Assembly (NCBI GenBank): GCA_934541015.1
Contig: CAKTDC010000025.1
Coordinates: forward strand, 1 to 46,977
DNA from: an uncultured Luteimonas sp.
GTDB lineage: Bacteria > Pseudomonadota > Gammaproteobacteria > Xanthomonadales > Xanthomonadaceae
Length of the DNA stretch: 46,977 nt
Direction: 5' to 3'
Shown: in pieces, positions 39,583-46,977 of the stretch
How the letters are laid out: each line of letters starts with the position of its first letter
Numbering within the stretch: the first letter of the stretch is position 1
The notes under the pieces: model-generated
The model's database searches: none
What the model saw: only the letters and a program-made list of their open reading frames with translations
What the model was told of the DNA's origin: nothing
Translations under genes and position numbers: made by a program

Positions 39583-40992
39583 GTGGACGCCCTGCTGCTG
39601 TCGCGGATCCAGTTCGGCTTCGTGATCACCTTCCACATCCTGTTCCCGGCCTTCACCATCGGCCTGGCGCACTGGCTGGCCTTCCTGGAGTGGCGCTGGC
39701 TGCGCACGCGCGAGGAGATGTGGCGCGACCTCTACTTCTTCTGGCTGCGGATCTTCGCCATCAGCTTCGGCATGGGCGTGGTCAGCGGCATCGTCATGAG
39801 CTTCCAGTTCGGCACCAACTGGGCGGTGCTGAGCGAGCGCGCCGGTGCGATCCTCGGGCCGCTGCTGAGCTACGAGGTGCTGACCGCGTTCTTCCTCGAG
39901 GCCAGCTTCCTGGGCGTGATGCTGTTCGGCTGGAACCGGGTGTCGCCGAAGCTGCACTTCCTGTCGACCTGCATGGTCGCGCTGGGCACGCTGTTCTCGA
40001 CCTTCTGGATCCTCTCGGCCAACAGCTGGATGCAGACGCCGCAGGGCCACGAGATCGTCGACGGCATGTTCGTGCCGGTGGACTGGTGGGCGGTGATCTT
40101 CAATCCGTCCTTCCCCTACCGTCTGGCGCACATGGTGCTGGCGGCCTTCATCACCACCTGCATGGTCATCGGCGGGGTCAGCGCGTGGTACCTCCGGCGT
40201 GGCGTGCACGTCGACGCCGGGCGGCGGATGCTGAAGCTCGCGGTCGCGTTCGCGGCGATCGCGCTGCCGCTGCAGGTGCTGGTCGGCGACCTGCACGGGT
40301 TGAACGTCGGCAAGCACCAGCCGGTGAAGCTGGCGGCGATGGAGGGGCATTGGCATCACGGCGAACCCGGCGCCGGCGTGCCGCTGGTGCTGGTTGCCTG
40401 GCCCGACGAGGCTGCGGAAACCAACCGCTGGTCGCTGGAGGTGCCGCGCCTGGGTAGCCTGATCCTGACCCACAGCTGGGACGGCGAGATCCAGCCGCTG
40501 GCCGCGGTGCCCGCGAGCGAGCGGCCGCCGGTGGCGCCGGTGTTCTGGGGCTTCCGGATCATGGTCGGCCTGGGCGTGGCGATGCTGCTGCTGGCGCTGG
40601 CTTCGGCCTGGGCCTGGTGGCGCGGCTGGCTGTTCGGGTCGCGCTGGCTGCTCGACGGCTGGCGCCTGCTCAGTCCCGCCGGCTTCGTGGCCCTGGTGGC
40701 AGGGTGGTACGTGGTCGAGATCGGCCGCCAGCCTTACGTGGTCTACGGCCTGCTGCGCACCAGCGAGGCGGTCAGCCCCAACATCACCGCGGCGGCGGTG
40801 ATGTCCTCGCTCACCATCTACGCGATCGCCTATGCGGTGATCTTCGGCGCAGGCATCCGCTACCTGCTGGGCCTGGTGCGCAAGGGCCCGCAGCCCTTCG
40901 AGGAGCCGCCGCGCACCGATGGCGGCGACAGGACCCCGGCGCGGCCACTCTCCGTGGGCGACCCCGAACATGCACGCACGGAGGCGCCGTGA
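39583..40992 (+). CDS. cioA: Cytochrome bd-type (cyanide-insensitive) ubiquinol oxidase subunit I
   Basis: 469 aa from GTG. Heme ligand His18 lies in TFHILFPAFTIG and the second heme histidine in FPYRLAHMVLAAF. The acidic proton-channel residues are in VLTAFFLEASFLG, and the quinol-oxidase segment is GRQPYVVYGLLRT. The Q loop is short, as in CioA rather than E. coli CydA (about 520 aa). It oxidises ubiquinol and reduces O2 to water without pumping. GTG 39583 is preferred to ATG 39541: GGAG sits 6 nt before it, the protein then starts DALLLSRIQFGF as in homologues, and CACAAT at 39537 looks like a -10 box overlapping the ATG. Confidence 0.9.
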   Translation: MDALLLSRIQFGFVITFHILFPAFTIGLAHWLAFLEWRWLRTREEMWRDLYFFWLRIFAISFGMGVVSGIVMSFQFGTNWAVLSERAGAILGPLLSYEVLTAFFLEASFLGVMLFGWNRVSPKLHFLSTCMVALGTLFSTFWILSANSWMQTPQGHEIVDGMFVPVDWWAVIFNPSFPYRLAHMVLAAFITTCMVIGGVSAWYLRRGVHVDAGRRMLKLAVAFAAIALPLQVLVGDLHGLNVGKHQPVKLAAMEGHWHHGEPGAGVPLVLVAWPDEAAETNRWSLEVPRLGSLILTHSWDGEIQPLAAVPASERPPVAPVFWGFRIMVGLGVAMLLLALASAWAWWRGWLFGSRWLLDGWRLLSPAGFVALVAGWYVVEIGRQPYVVYGLLRTSEAVSPNITAAAVMSSLTIYAIAYAVIFGAGIRYLLGLVRKGPQPFEEPPRTDGGDRTPARPLSVGDPEHARTEAP

Positions 40993-42005
40993 TGGAAACC
41001 GCGACCTGGCTGCCGGTGGCCTGGTACTTCGTGATCGGCTTCGGCGTGCTGATGTACGTGCTGCTCGACGGCTTCGTGCTCGGCCTGGGCATCCTCGCGC
41101 CCTTCGCGGAGGACGCCGAGCAGCTCGACCACATGATGAACACCGCCGCGCCGATCTGGGACGGCAACGAGACCTGGCTGGTGCTCGGCGGCACCGCGCT
41201 GCTGGCGGCCTTCCCCAGGGCCTACGCCATCCTGCTCTCGGCGCTGTACCTGCCGGTGCTGCTGATGCTGATCGCGCTGATCTTCCGCGGCGTGGCCTTC
41301 GAGTTCCGCTTCAAGGCGCGGCGCGGCAGGCCGTTCTGGGGCGGCGCCTTCGCGGTGGGCTCGATGGTGGCGGCGTTCGCGCAGGGGGTGATCCTGGGCG
41401 CCCTGGTCGAGGGCCTGCCGCTGCAGGAGGGCAAGTACCTGGGCGGCGCCTTCGAGTGGTTCAGCCCGTTCTCGATGCTGACCGGCGTGGCGGTGGTGTT
41501 CGGCTACGCGCTGCTGGGCGCGGGCTGGCTGATCCTCAAGACCGGGGGGCGGCTGCAGAAGGTGGCGCGCACCGTGACCCGGCCGCTGGTGCTGGTGGTG
41601 GCGGCCTTCATGGGCCTGGTCAGCGCCTGGCTGCCCTTCCTGGACTCGCAGGTGATGGCGCGCTGGTTCGCGGGCGGCAACTTCTGGTGGCTGGCGCCGG
41701 TGCCGCTGCTGGCCCTGGCCAACGCCGCCTGGCTGTGGCGCGCGGCGATGCGCGAGGGTCGCGACGCGCGCCCGTTCCTGCTCACGCTGAGCTTCTTCGT
41801 GCTCGGCTTCACCGGCCTGGTGATCGGCATCTGGCCGAACATCATCCCGCCCTCGCTGAGCATCTGGGACGCGGCCTCGCCGCCGTCCAGCCAGGTCTTC
41901 ACCTTGGTCGGGCTGGCGCTGCTGCTGCCGATCATCCTCGGCTATACGGCCTGGTCGTATTCGGTGTTCCGCGGAAAGGTGCAGGCCGACGCCGGCTACC
42001 ACTGA
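40992..42005 (+). CDS. cioB: Cytochrome bd-type ubiquinol oxidase subunit II
   Basis: 337 aa, about eight or nine membrane helices, the structural partner of CioA. Typical segments are [47 protein letters not shown] and [19 protein letters not shown]. It overlaps the cioA stop by one base (TGATG), so translation is coupled. No small CydX or DUF2474-like gene is recognisable in the 100 bp after the stop. Confidence 0.95.
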   Translation: METATWLPVAWYFVIGFGVLMYVLLDGFVLGLGILAPFAEDAEQLDHMMNTAAPIWDGNETWLVLGGTALLAAFPRAYAILLSALYLPVLLMLIALIFRGVAFEFRFKARRGRPFWGGAFAVGSMVAAFAQGVILGALVEGLPLQEGKYLGGAFEWFSPFSMLTGVAVVFGYALLGAGWLILKTGGRLQKVARTVTRPLVLVVAAFMGLVSAWLPFLDSQVMARWFAGGNFWWLAPVPLLALANAAWLWRAAMREGRDARPFLLTLSFFVLGFTGLVIGIWPNIIPPSLSIWDAASPPSSQVFTLVGLALLLPIILGYTAWSYSVFRGKVQADAGYH

Positions 42006-42105
42006 GCGCGGTGGCCCGGTGCCGCCCCGCTCGGTGCCGGCCTTCGGCCGCGCGCTTGCATTATGCTTCCCGCTGCACGCGCGCGTCCGCGCGCCGGAAC
42101 ACCCG

Positions 42106-42378
42106 ATGCTCGCTTACGTCTACAAGAGCCTGCGAAAGGCCGACACCTACGTCTACCTTGCCGCGCGCGACGATTTCGACCGCCTGCCCGGCCCCCTCCG
42201 CAGCAGCCTGGGCCAGCTCGCCTTCGTGCTCGAGGTGGCGCTGGCGCCCGGGCGCCGGCTGGCGCGCGAGAACCCTGAGGAAGTGCGTCGCAACCTCGCC
42301 GAGCGTGGTTTCCACCTGCAGTTCCCGCCGTCCACCGCATCCGATCCGCTGACGGAGGACTGGGGGACCGATGCCTGA
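42106..42378 (+). CDS. ycgL: YcgL domain protein
   Basis: 90 aa, matching the small cytosolic YcgL family: starts [20 protein letters not shown], centre [13 protein letters not shown], end [14 protein letters not shown]. The function is not established. ATG 42106 starts the domain. The frame upstream to 42019 adds unrelated residues and crosses a possible TATGCT -10 box at 42062. Its stop overlaps the ankyrin gene start by 8 nt, so the two are translationally linked. Confidence 0.88.
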   Translation: MLAYVYKSLRKADTYVYLAARDDFDRLPGPLRSSLGQLAFVLEVALAPGRRLARENPEEVRRNLAERGFHLQFPPSTASDPLTEDWGTDA

Positions 42379-45300
42379 GCGCGGGCAGCCGCGGATGCCG
42401 GCAGCTGCGGCGCTGGTTCTTGGGCTCGGTCTTGCCGCGCTGACCGGGCTGGGTGGATGGATCGCGCTGGCGGCCGGATGGCTGGCGCAGCCGGCGCTGG
42501 CGCTGGCTGTGCGCGGATTGCGCGGACAGGGACCGGCGGACGGGCGCGCCTGGTGGCGCGATGTGGCGTCGCTCGCCCTGCTCTGGGGCGGCGGGCTGGC
42601 CGCCGCGGCCCTCCTGCTGGCCTGGCCGCTGTCGGCGCTGCGTGCCGGCGCCGGGCTCGGGCCGGTGCTGGCGCTGAGCGCGGCGGCGGGCATCTGCCTG
42701 ATCGGACTCTGGCGCACCTGGCCGCTGTGGCGCGCGCTGGAAGGCGAAGGCGGCAGCCTGGCCCGGCAGTGGGCCGTGCTCGGCGCCAGCGATGCCGCGG
42801 CGTGGCGCGGGCTCGGTGCGGCTGCGGCCATCGCCGTCGTGCTGGCGCTGGTGCTGTTTCTGGCGGCGCCGGCCGTGCCGGTGAGCGAGGCTGCGCGCTG
42901 GATCGCCGCCGGGGCGCTGGCGGTGCTGTCGCCACTGCTGCATCTGCTGCTCCAGCGCCTGCCTGCTCCGCGCAGCGATCCGCGGGTGCTGGACCTGCCG
43001 GTGGTTGAAATGCCCGGTTTCGCGACGATGGAGGCCGCGCCGGCAGAGGACGAAGCCGACCTGGAGCTCGCGCTGTACGCCGCCGCGCGCAGCGGGCGCG
43101 TCGACCGCGCGCTGGAGCTGCTCGAAGCCGGGGCCGACGTCCACGGCCTGCCGCCGGCGACTGGCCCCGACCAGCGCAGCCTGCCGGTGCTCGCGGCGGT
43201 GCTGCCCGACCTGCGCCTGCTGCGGGCGCTGATCTCCGGCGGCGTCGATCTCAACCAGGCGCACGCGGGGGTCACGCCGCTGCTGGCGGCCACGCGCGAC
43301 AGCTGGCACGGTCGCCCGGACGCGGTGATGACCCTGCTGGCCAACGGCGCCGACCCGCGTGCGGTGGATCTTGAGGGCAACACGCCGCTGCACCACGCCG
43401 CGCGCAGCTCCGATCCCGGGGTGGCCGCGCTGCTGCGCGATGCCGCCGCTGAGATCGACGCGATCAACCACGAGGGCCTGACGCCGCTGGGCGTGGCCTG
43501 CACGGTCGGCAACTGGCGCCTGGCGCGGTTCCTGCTCGAGCGCGGCGCCCGGTCCGAGCCCGAGGGTGCGACCCCGGTGCTGCTCGCCGCCGCCGGCGGC
43601 GAAGAGGACGATCCGGCCGGCGTGGCGCTGCTGCTGCGGCACAAGGCCAAGGTCGACGCCCGCGGCCGCGACGGGCGCAGCGCGCTGCACCTGGCCGCCG
43701 GCAGCGGTCACCCGGAGATCGTCGAAGCCCTGCTCACCGCTGGCGCCGACGTCCATGCACGCGACGCGCGTGGCCTGACTCCCCTGCTGGAAGCCGCGCG
43801 CGGCGGCAGCCTGGCCGTGCTGGAGGCTCTGCTGGCGGCAAAGGCGGACGCGCATGCCCGCGCGACCGATGGCGGCACCGCCCTGCTGCTGGCGGTGGCC
43901 GGGGAGCGGCCGTCGGTGGAACTGGTGGCCCGCCTGCAGGCGCTGGGCGTGGATGCGGCGGCGACGGACGCCGGGGGCAGGCGCGCGGCCGACCTGGCCG
44001 CCGAAGCCGGGCGCTGGGCGCTGGTGACCCTGCTCGACCCGGCTTACCCGCTGCCGGCCAGCGTGCTGCCCGAGTCCGCCGACGGAGCTCCGGAAGACCG
44101 GACCCCGCTGGAGCTGATGGTCGAAGGCCTGCGCGAGCGCGCCTTCGACCGGATCGCAGGACTGGCGCAGCTGCTCGGCGCGCGCGAGCTCGGGGCGCTG
44201 CTGCTCGATCCGGACCAGGCGCCGGACGCCGAGCGCATCGAATGGCTGCTGGCGCACGGTGCGGAAGCGGACGTGCCCGATGCCGAGGGCCGGACGCCGG
44301 CGTTCGCCCTGCTGTCCGCCGGCCCCGAAGCTGCCCCGGCGCTGCGCGCGCTGCTGGCGCACGGTGCCTCGCCGGCCGGCGCCGGCGGCCTGGCGCGCTT
44401 CCTGGCGGCCTGCGCCGGCGCCGAGCGGGCGGCGCGCGGGCTGGAGCCGCTGGCGCTGGAGCTGGTCGAGCGCGGCGCCGACTTCCTGGCCCCGGCGGAC
44501 GGTGATCCGCCGCTGTCGCTCGCGATCCGGCTGGACTGGCGCGAGCTGCTGCAGCGCCTGCTCGAACTCGGCGTCGATGCCGATGCCCGCGACGCCCGCG
44601 GCATGACCGCGCTGCACCTGGCCGCGGCGCTGGGCCGGCCCGATGCGCTCAAGGCGCTGGTGCTCGAGGGCGCCTGGTCGGAGGTGCGCGCCGCCGATGG
44701 CCAGACCCCGCTGGGCGTGGCGCTGGCCAGCGGCCGCCGCGATCTGGCCGACTGGCTGGACTGGCGCGGCTGGACACCGCCGCGGCGCCGGCTGCTGCCG
44801 GCCGACGTGCCGTCTGCGGCGATGGCGGGGGATGCGGACGCGGTGCGGCGGCTGCTCGACCTGGGCTTCGATGTCGATGCCGTCGACGCGCAGGGCTGCA
44901 GCGCCCTGCTGCGGGCGGCGGGGGGAGGCCACCCCGCGGTGGTCGACCTGCTGCTGGCGCGCGGCGCCGATCCGCAGCTGGCCGCCGGCACCGGCGCCAC
45001 GCCGCTGTCGGCCGCGGTGAGCATGCGCCACCAGGAGATCGTCGACCGGCTGCTCGCCCGCGGGGCGCCGCTGGAGCAGCGCCTGCCGCACGACGTGACC
45101 GTGCTGATGCTCGCCGCCGCGCTTGGCCTGCCGGACATGTGCGCGCGGCTGCTGACCGCCGGCGCCAACATCCAGGCCGCCGATGCGCAGGGGCTGACGC
45201 CGCTGCACTGCGCGGCCCTGTACGGATTCACCTCGCGCGACCGCGCGCGGCTGCTGGCGCTGTTCGACACGTTGCTGCTGGCCGGCGCGCCGGTGGATGC

Positions 45301-45676
45301 GGTCGCGGCCGGTGGCGTCACGCCGCTGCTGCTGCTGGTCGGCGCGCGCGCCGAGCCCGGCACCGCCTGCGACGAGGACGTGGTGCTGGCGGTGCTGGAA
45401 TACCTGCTCGACGAAGGCGCGTCGCTGGAGGCGCAGGATCCGCGCGGCTTCGGGCCGCTGCACCTGGCCGCGCTGCACGGCCTGCTGTCGATCACCCGCC
45501 GCCTGCTGCGCGCCGGCGCCGACCCCGAACAGCGCGACGCGCTCAACCGCACCCCGCGCGAGATCGCGGTGATGCGTGGCTTCATCGACGTCGCCGGCGA
45601 ATTCGCGCCGGTGCAGTCGGGCGTGTCGATGGCCAGGTTCCTGCGCGATCGCAGCCAGGATCCGTCGCGCGGCTGA
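42371..45676 (+). CDS. Large membrane-anchored ankyrin repeat protein
   Basis: 1101 aa. The first ~195 residues hold about five hydrophobic segments (near 11-45, 66-88, 95-115, 145-165 and 172-195). A linker leads into an almost continuous ankyrin solenoid from about 230 to 1085, with many G-x-TPL-H-x-AA and LL-x-x-GAD units, for example [32 protein letters not shown] and [12 protein letters not shown]. Some central repeats (about 520-680) are degenerate. No enzyme domain is visible. It probably works as a cytoplasmic protein-binding scaffold at the inner membrane; its partner is unknown. It overlaps ycgL by 8 nt. Confidence 0.85.
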   Translation: MPERGQPRMPAAAALVLGLGLAALTGLGGWIALAAGWLAQPALALAVRGLRGQGPADGRAWWRDVASLALLWGGGLAAAALLLAWPLSALRAGAGLGPVLALSAAAGICLIGLWRTWPLWRALEGEGGSLARQWAVLGASDAAAWRGLGAAAAIAVVLALVLFLAAPAVPVSEAARWIAAGALAVLSPLLHLLLQRLPAPRSDPRVLDLPVVEMPGFATMEAAPAEDEADLELALYAAARSGRVDRALELLEAGADVHGLPPATGPDQRSLPVLAAVLPDLRLLRALISGGVDLNQAHAGVTPLLAATRDSWHGRPDAVMTLLANGADPRAVDLEGNTPLHHAARSSDPGVAALLRDAAAEIDAINHEGLTPLGVACTVGNWRLARFLLERGARSEPEGATPVLLAAAGGEEDDPAGVALLLRHKAKVDARGRDGRSALHLAAGSGHPEIVEALLTAGADVHARDARGLTPLLEAARGGSLAVLEALLAAKADAHARATDGGTALLLAVAGERPSVELVARLQALGVDAAATDAGGRRAADLAAEAGRWALVTLLDPAYPLPASVLPESADGAPEDRTPLELMVEGLRERAFDRIAGLAQLLGARELGALLLDPDQAPDAERIEWLLAHGAEADVPDAEGRTPAFALLSAGPEAAPALRALLAHGASPAGAGGLARFLAACAGAERAARGLEPLALELVERGADFLAPADGDPPLSLAIRLDWRELLQRLLELGVDADARDARGMTALHLAAALGRPDALKALVLEGAWSEVRAADGQTPLGVALASGRRDLADWLDWRGWTPPRRRLLPADVPSAAMAGDADAVRRLLDLGFDVDAVDAQGCSALLRAAGGGHPAVVDLLLARGADPQLAAGTGATPLSAAVSMRHQEIVDRLLARGAPLEQRLPHDVTVLMLAAALGLPDMCARLLTAGANIQAADAQGLTPLHCAALYGFTSRDRARLLALFDTLLLAGAPVDAVAAGGVTPLLLLVGARAEPGTACDEDVVLAVLEYLLDEGASLEAQDPRGFGPLHLAALHGLLSITRRLLRAGADPEQRDALNRTPREIAVMRGFIDVAGEFAPVQSGVSMARFLRDRSQDPSRG

Positions 45677-45709
45677 GCGTTTCAAGTGTGGCTTCGCGCA
45701 AGCGCCTGA

Positions 45710-45880
45710 CTCCCTCATCCGCTTGCGGGAAGGCCAGGGCGGGAATGCGTCTATCCCTGACCCGCTGACCTGGCATCGATCCCGCTGCGCCCGGCCTTGC
45801 GTCGAATCCCGCCCGGAGCAGGGCGCGGCGTCCTTCCGACGGCGGAAGTCAAATCAGCCCCCGCACTTGGGAGAAGAGCC
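45710..45880. repeat. Dispersed non-coding repeat element
   Basis: The gap between the ankyrin gene and rho contains a copy of the same repeat family seen near 12 kb and 35 kb. 45710-45729 matches 35002-35021 (19/20). 45824-45849 is identical to 12142-12167 and can fold CTTCCG against CGGAAG. CTTGGGAGAAGA (45866-45877) is identical to 12184-12195. No gene is evident. Confidence 0.65.
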
Positions 45881-45881
45881 G

Positions 45882-45908
45882 AAAAAAGCGCCGGTTGCCC
45901 GGCGCTTT
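45882..45908 (-). terminator. Rho-independent terminator of rho
   Basis: Read on the minus strand, AAAGCGCCGG (45908-45899) pairs perfectly with CCGGCGCTTT (45894-45885) around a 4-nt loop and continues into TTTTTT. It lies 23 nt after the rho stop. Confidence 0.9.
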
Positions 45909-45931
45909 CATGTATCGCGATGCAGCCGGAT

Positions 45932-46977
45932 TCAGCGCTTCATCGAAGCGAAGAACTCGTCGTTGGACTTGGTGGTCTTCATCCTGTCGAGCAGGAACTC
46001 CATCGCCGCGATCTCGTCCATCGGGTGCAGCAGCTTGCGCAGGATCCAGATCTTCTGCAGCAGCTCCGGCTCGATCAGCAGGTCCTCGCGGCGGGTGCCG
46101 GAGAGGTTGACCGCGATCGCCGGGTACACGCGCTTCTCGGTGATGCGGCGGTCGAGGTGGATCTCCGAGTTGCCGGTGCCCTTGAACTCCTCGTAGATCA
46201 CCTTGTCCATCGCGCTGCCGGTGTCGACCAGGGCGGTCGCGATGATGGTCAGCGAGCCGCCTTCCTCGACGTTGCGCGCAGCGCCGAAGAAGCGTTTGGG
46301 CCGGTGCAGGGCGTTGGCATCGACGCCGCCGGTGAGCACCTTGCCGCTCGAAGGCACCACGTTGTTGTAGGCGCGGGCCAGGCGGGTGATCGAATCGAGC
46401 AGGATCACCACGTCGCGCTTGTGCTCGACCAGGCGCTTGGCCCGCTCGATCACCATCTCGGCGACCTGCACGTGGCGCGCGGCGGGTTCGTCGAAGGTCG
46501 AGGAGACCACTTCGCCGCGCACGGTGCGCTGCATCTCGGTCACCTCCTCCGGGCGCTCGTCCACGAGCAGCACGATCAGGTGCACTTCCGGATGGTTGGT
46601 GGTGATCGCGGTGGCGATCTGCTGCATCATCATCGTCTTGCCGGCCTTGGGCGGCGAGACGATCAGCGAGCGCTGGCCCTTGCCCTGCGGCGCCATCAGG
46701 TCGAGGATGCGGCCGGTGATGTCCTCGGTCGAGCCGTCGCCGCGCTCGAGCCTGAAGCGCTTGCGCGGGAACAGCGGGGTCAGGTTCTCGAACAGCACCT
46801 TGCCCTTGCTCGCTTCCAGCGGCTCGCCGTTGATGGTGTCGACCACGTTGAGCGCGAAGTAGCGCTCGCCGTCCTTGGGCCAGCGGATGCGGCCGGACAG
46901 GTGGTCGCCGGTGCGCAGGTTGAAGCGGCGGATCTGGCTGGGCGAGATGTAGGTGTCGTCCGGGCCGGCCAGGTAGC
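45932..46977 (-). CDS. rho: Transcription termination factor Rho (5' part outside window)
   Basis: The C-terminal 347 residues are visible; the N-terminal ~70 are beyond the right edge. The end of the RNA-binding domain shows [16 protein letters not shown]. The ATPase has Walker [21 protein letters not shown], Walker [18 protein letters not shown] and the secondary RNA-binding loops (Q loop near [12 protein letters not shown] loop near [11 protein letters not shown]). It is a ring-shaped RNA helicase that releases transcripts from RNA polymerase. No frameshift or missing motif is seen. Its own message ends at an intrinsic hairpin. Confidence 0.97.
   Translation of the reverse strand, partial: YLAGPDDTYISPSQIRRFNLRTGDHLSGRIRWPKDGERYFALNVVDTINGEPLEASKGKVLFENLTPLFPRKRFRLERGDGSTEDITGRILDLMAPQGKGQRSLIVSPPKAGKTMMMQQIATAITTNHPEVHLIVLLVDERPEEVTEMQRTVRGEVVSSTFDEPAARHVQVAEMVIERAKRLVEHKRDVVILLDSITRLARAYNNVVPSSGKVLTGGVDANALHRPKRFFGAARNVEEGGSLTIIATALVDTGSAMDKVIYEEFKGTGNSEIHLDRRITEKRVYPAIAVNLSGTRREDLLIEPELLQKIWILRKLLHPMDEIAAMEFLLDRMKTTKSNDEFFASMKR

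Noticed and set aside
37009..40971. 1320-aa minus-strand frame read as a single protein
   Set aside because: The portion above 39417 is antisense to cioA and low in complexity; the real peptidase begins with a signal peptide at 39417.
43640..45600. Tandem-repeat-like DNA in the ankyrin gene considered as a nucleotide repeat or CRISPR-like array
   Set aside because: Periodicity is that of ~33-aa ankyrin units at the protein level; the DNA units are divergent and there are no identical direct repeats with spacers.
41996..45718. 1240-aa minus-strand frame opposite the ankyrin gene
   Set aside because: Gln/Arg/Gly-rich antisense translation of ankyrin repeats; no start signal or domain.

Overview
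The window is about 47 kb of very GC-rich chromosome from a gammaproteobacterium. It most resembles a Xanthomonadaceae (Lysobacteraceae) genus such as Luteimonas or Lysobacter. The reasons are a xanthomonadin/aryl-polyene type pigment cluster with a XanB2-type chorismatase, an sX13-like small RNA directly after polA, several secreted S9 peptidases, and -10 boxes placed for leaderless translation. The genus assignment is inference. No rRNA, tRNA, CRISPR array, intact insertion sequence or phage gene is visible.

Layout. Positions 1-289 are non-coding and carry a 114-bp MITE-like palindrome. hemB-aroE (minus) follow. Positions 2252-17569 hold the pigment region: chorismatase (minus) diverging from ACP, membrane protein, two acyltransferases, two hotdog dehydratases, LolA-like carrier and MMPL exporter (plus). 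Next come a thioredoxin-like membrane protein (minus), a FabG-like reductase and a lipoprotein (plus), a minus-strand operon (ketosynthase, chain-length-factor-like half ketosynthase, GT2, flavin-dependent halogenase-like protein) and a DUF218/ElyC-type protein. Positions 17589-28937 are housekeeping and accessory genes: DPP-IV-like peptidase, YfcG-like GST, CPA2 antiporter, FucP-like MFS transporter, uvrD, a second S9 peptidase, UspA and a DUF2782 lipoprotein. Positions 29106-31687 carry a PaeR7I/XhoI-like type II restriction-modification pair, less GC-rich than its neighbours and sitting next to polA (31731-34508). An sX13-like sRNA lies at about 34785-34898. Then come hemF, a cysteine-dioxygenase-like cupin, a third S9 peptidase, cioA-cioB (cytochrome bd-type oxidase), ycgL, a giant membrane-anchored ankyrin protein, and the 3' end of rho with its terminator.

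How the parts fit. The chorismatase turns chorismate (the product of the pathway that includes aroE) into a hydroxybenzoate starter. The ACP, KS/CLF-like pair, FabG-like ketoreductase and two dehydratases would extend it into a conjugated polyene. The halogenase-like enzyme could halogenate the aryl or polyene part. The acyltransferases, LolA-like carrier and MMPL transporter would attach and export the product to the outer membrane. No aryl:ACP ligase, thioesterase or second full ketosynthase is present, so those functions must come from elsewhere or be replaced.

The most noteworthy non-coding signals are the sX13-like RNA with three C-rich loops, a TANAAT-N6-ATG arrangement repeated before five unrelated genes, and dispersed palindromic repeats in the larger gaps.
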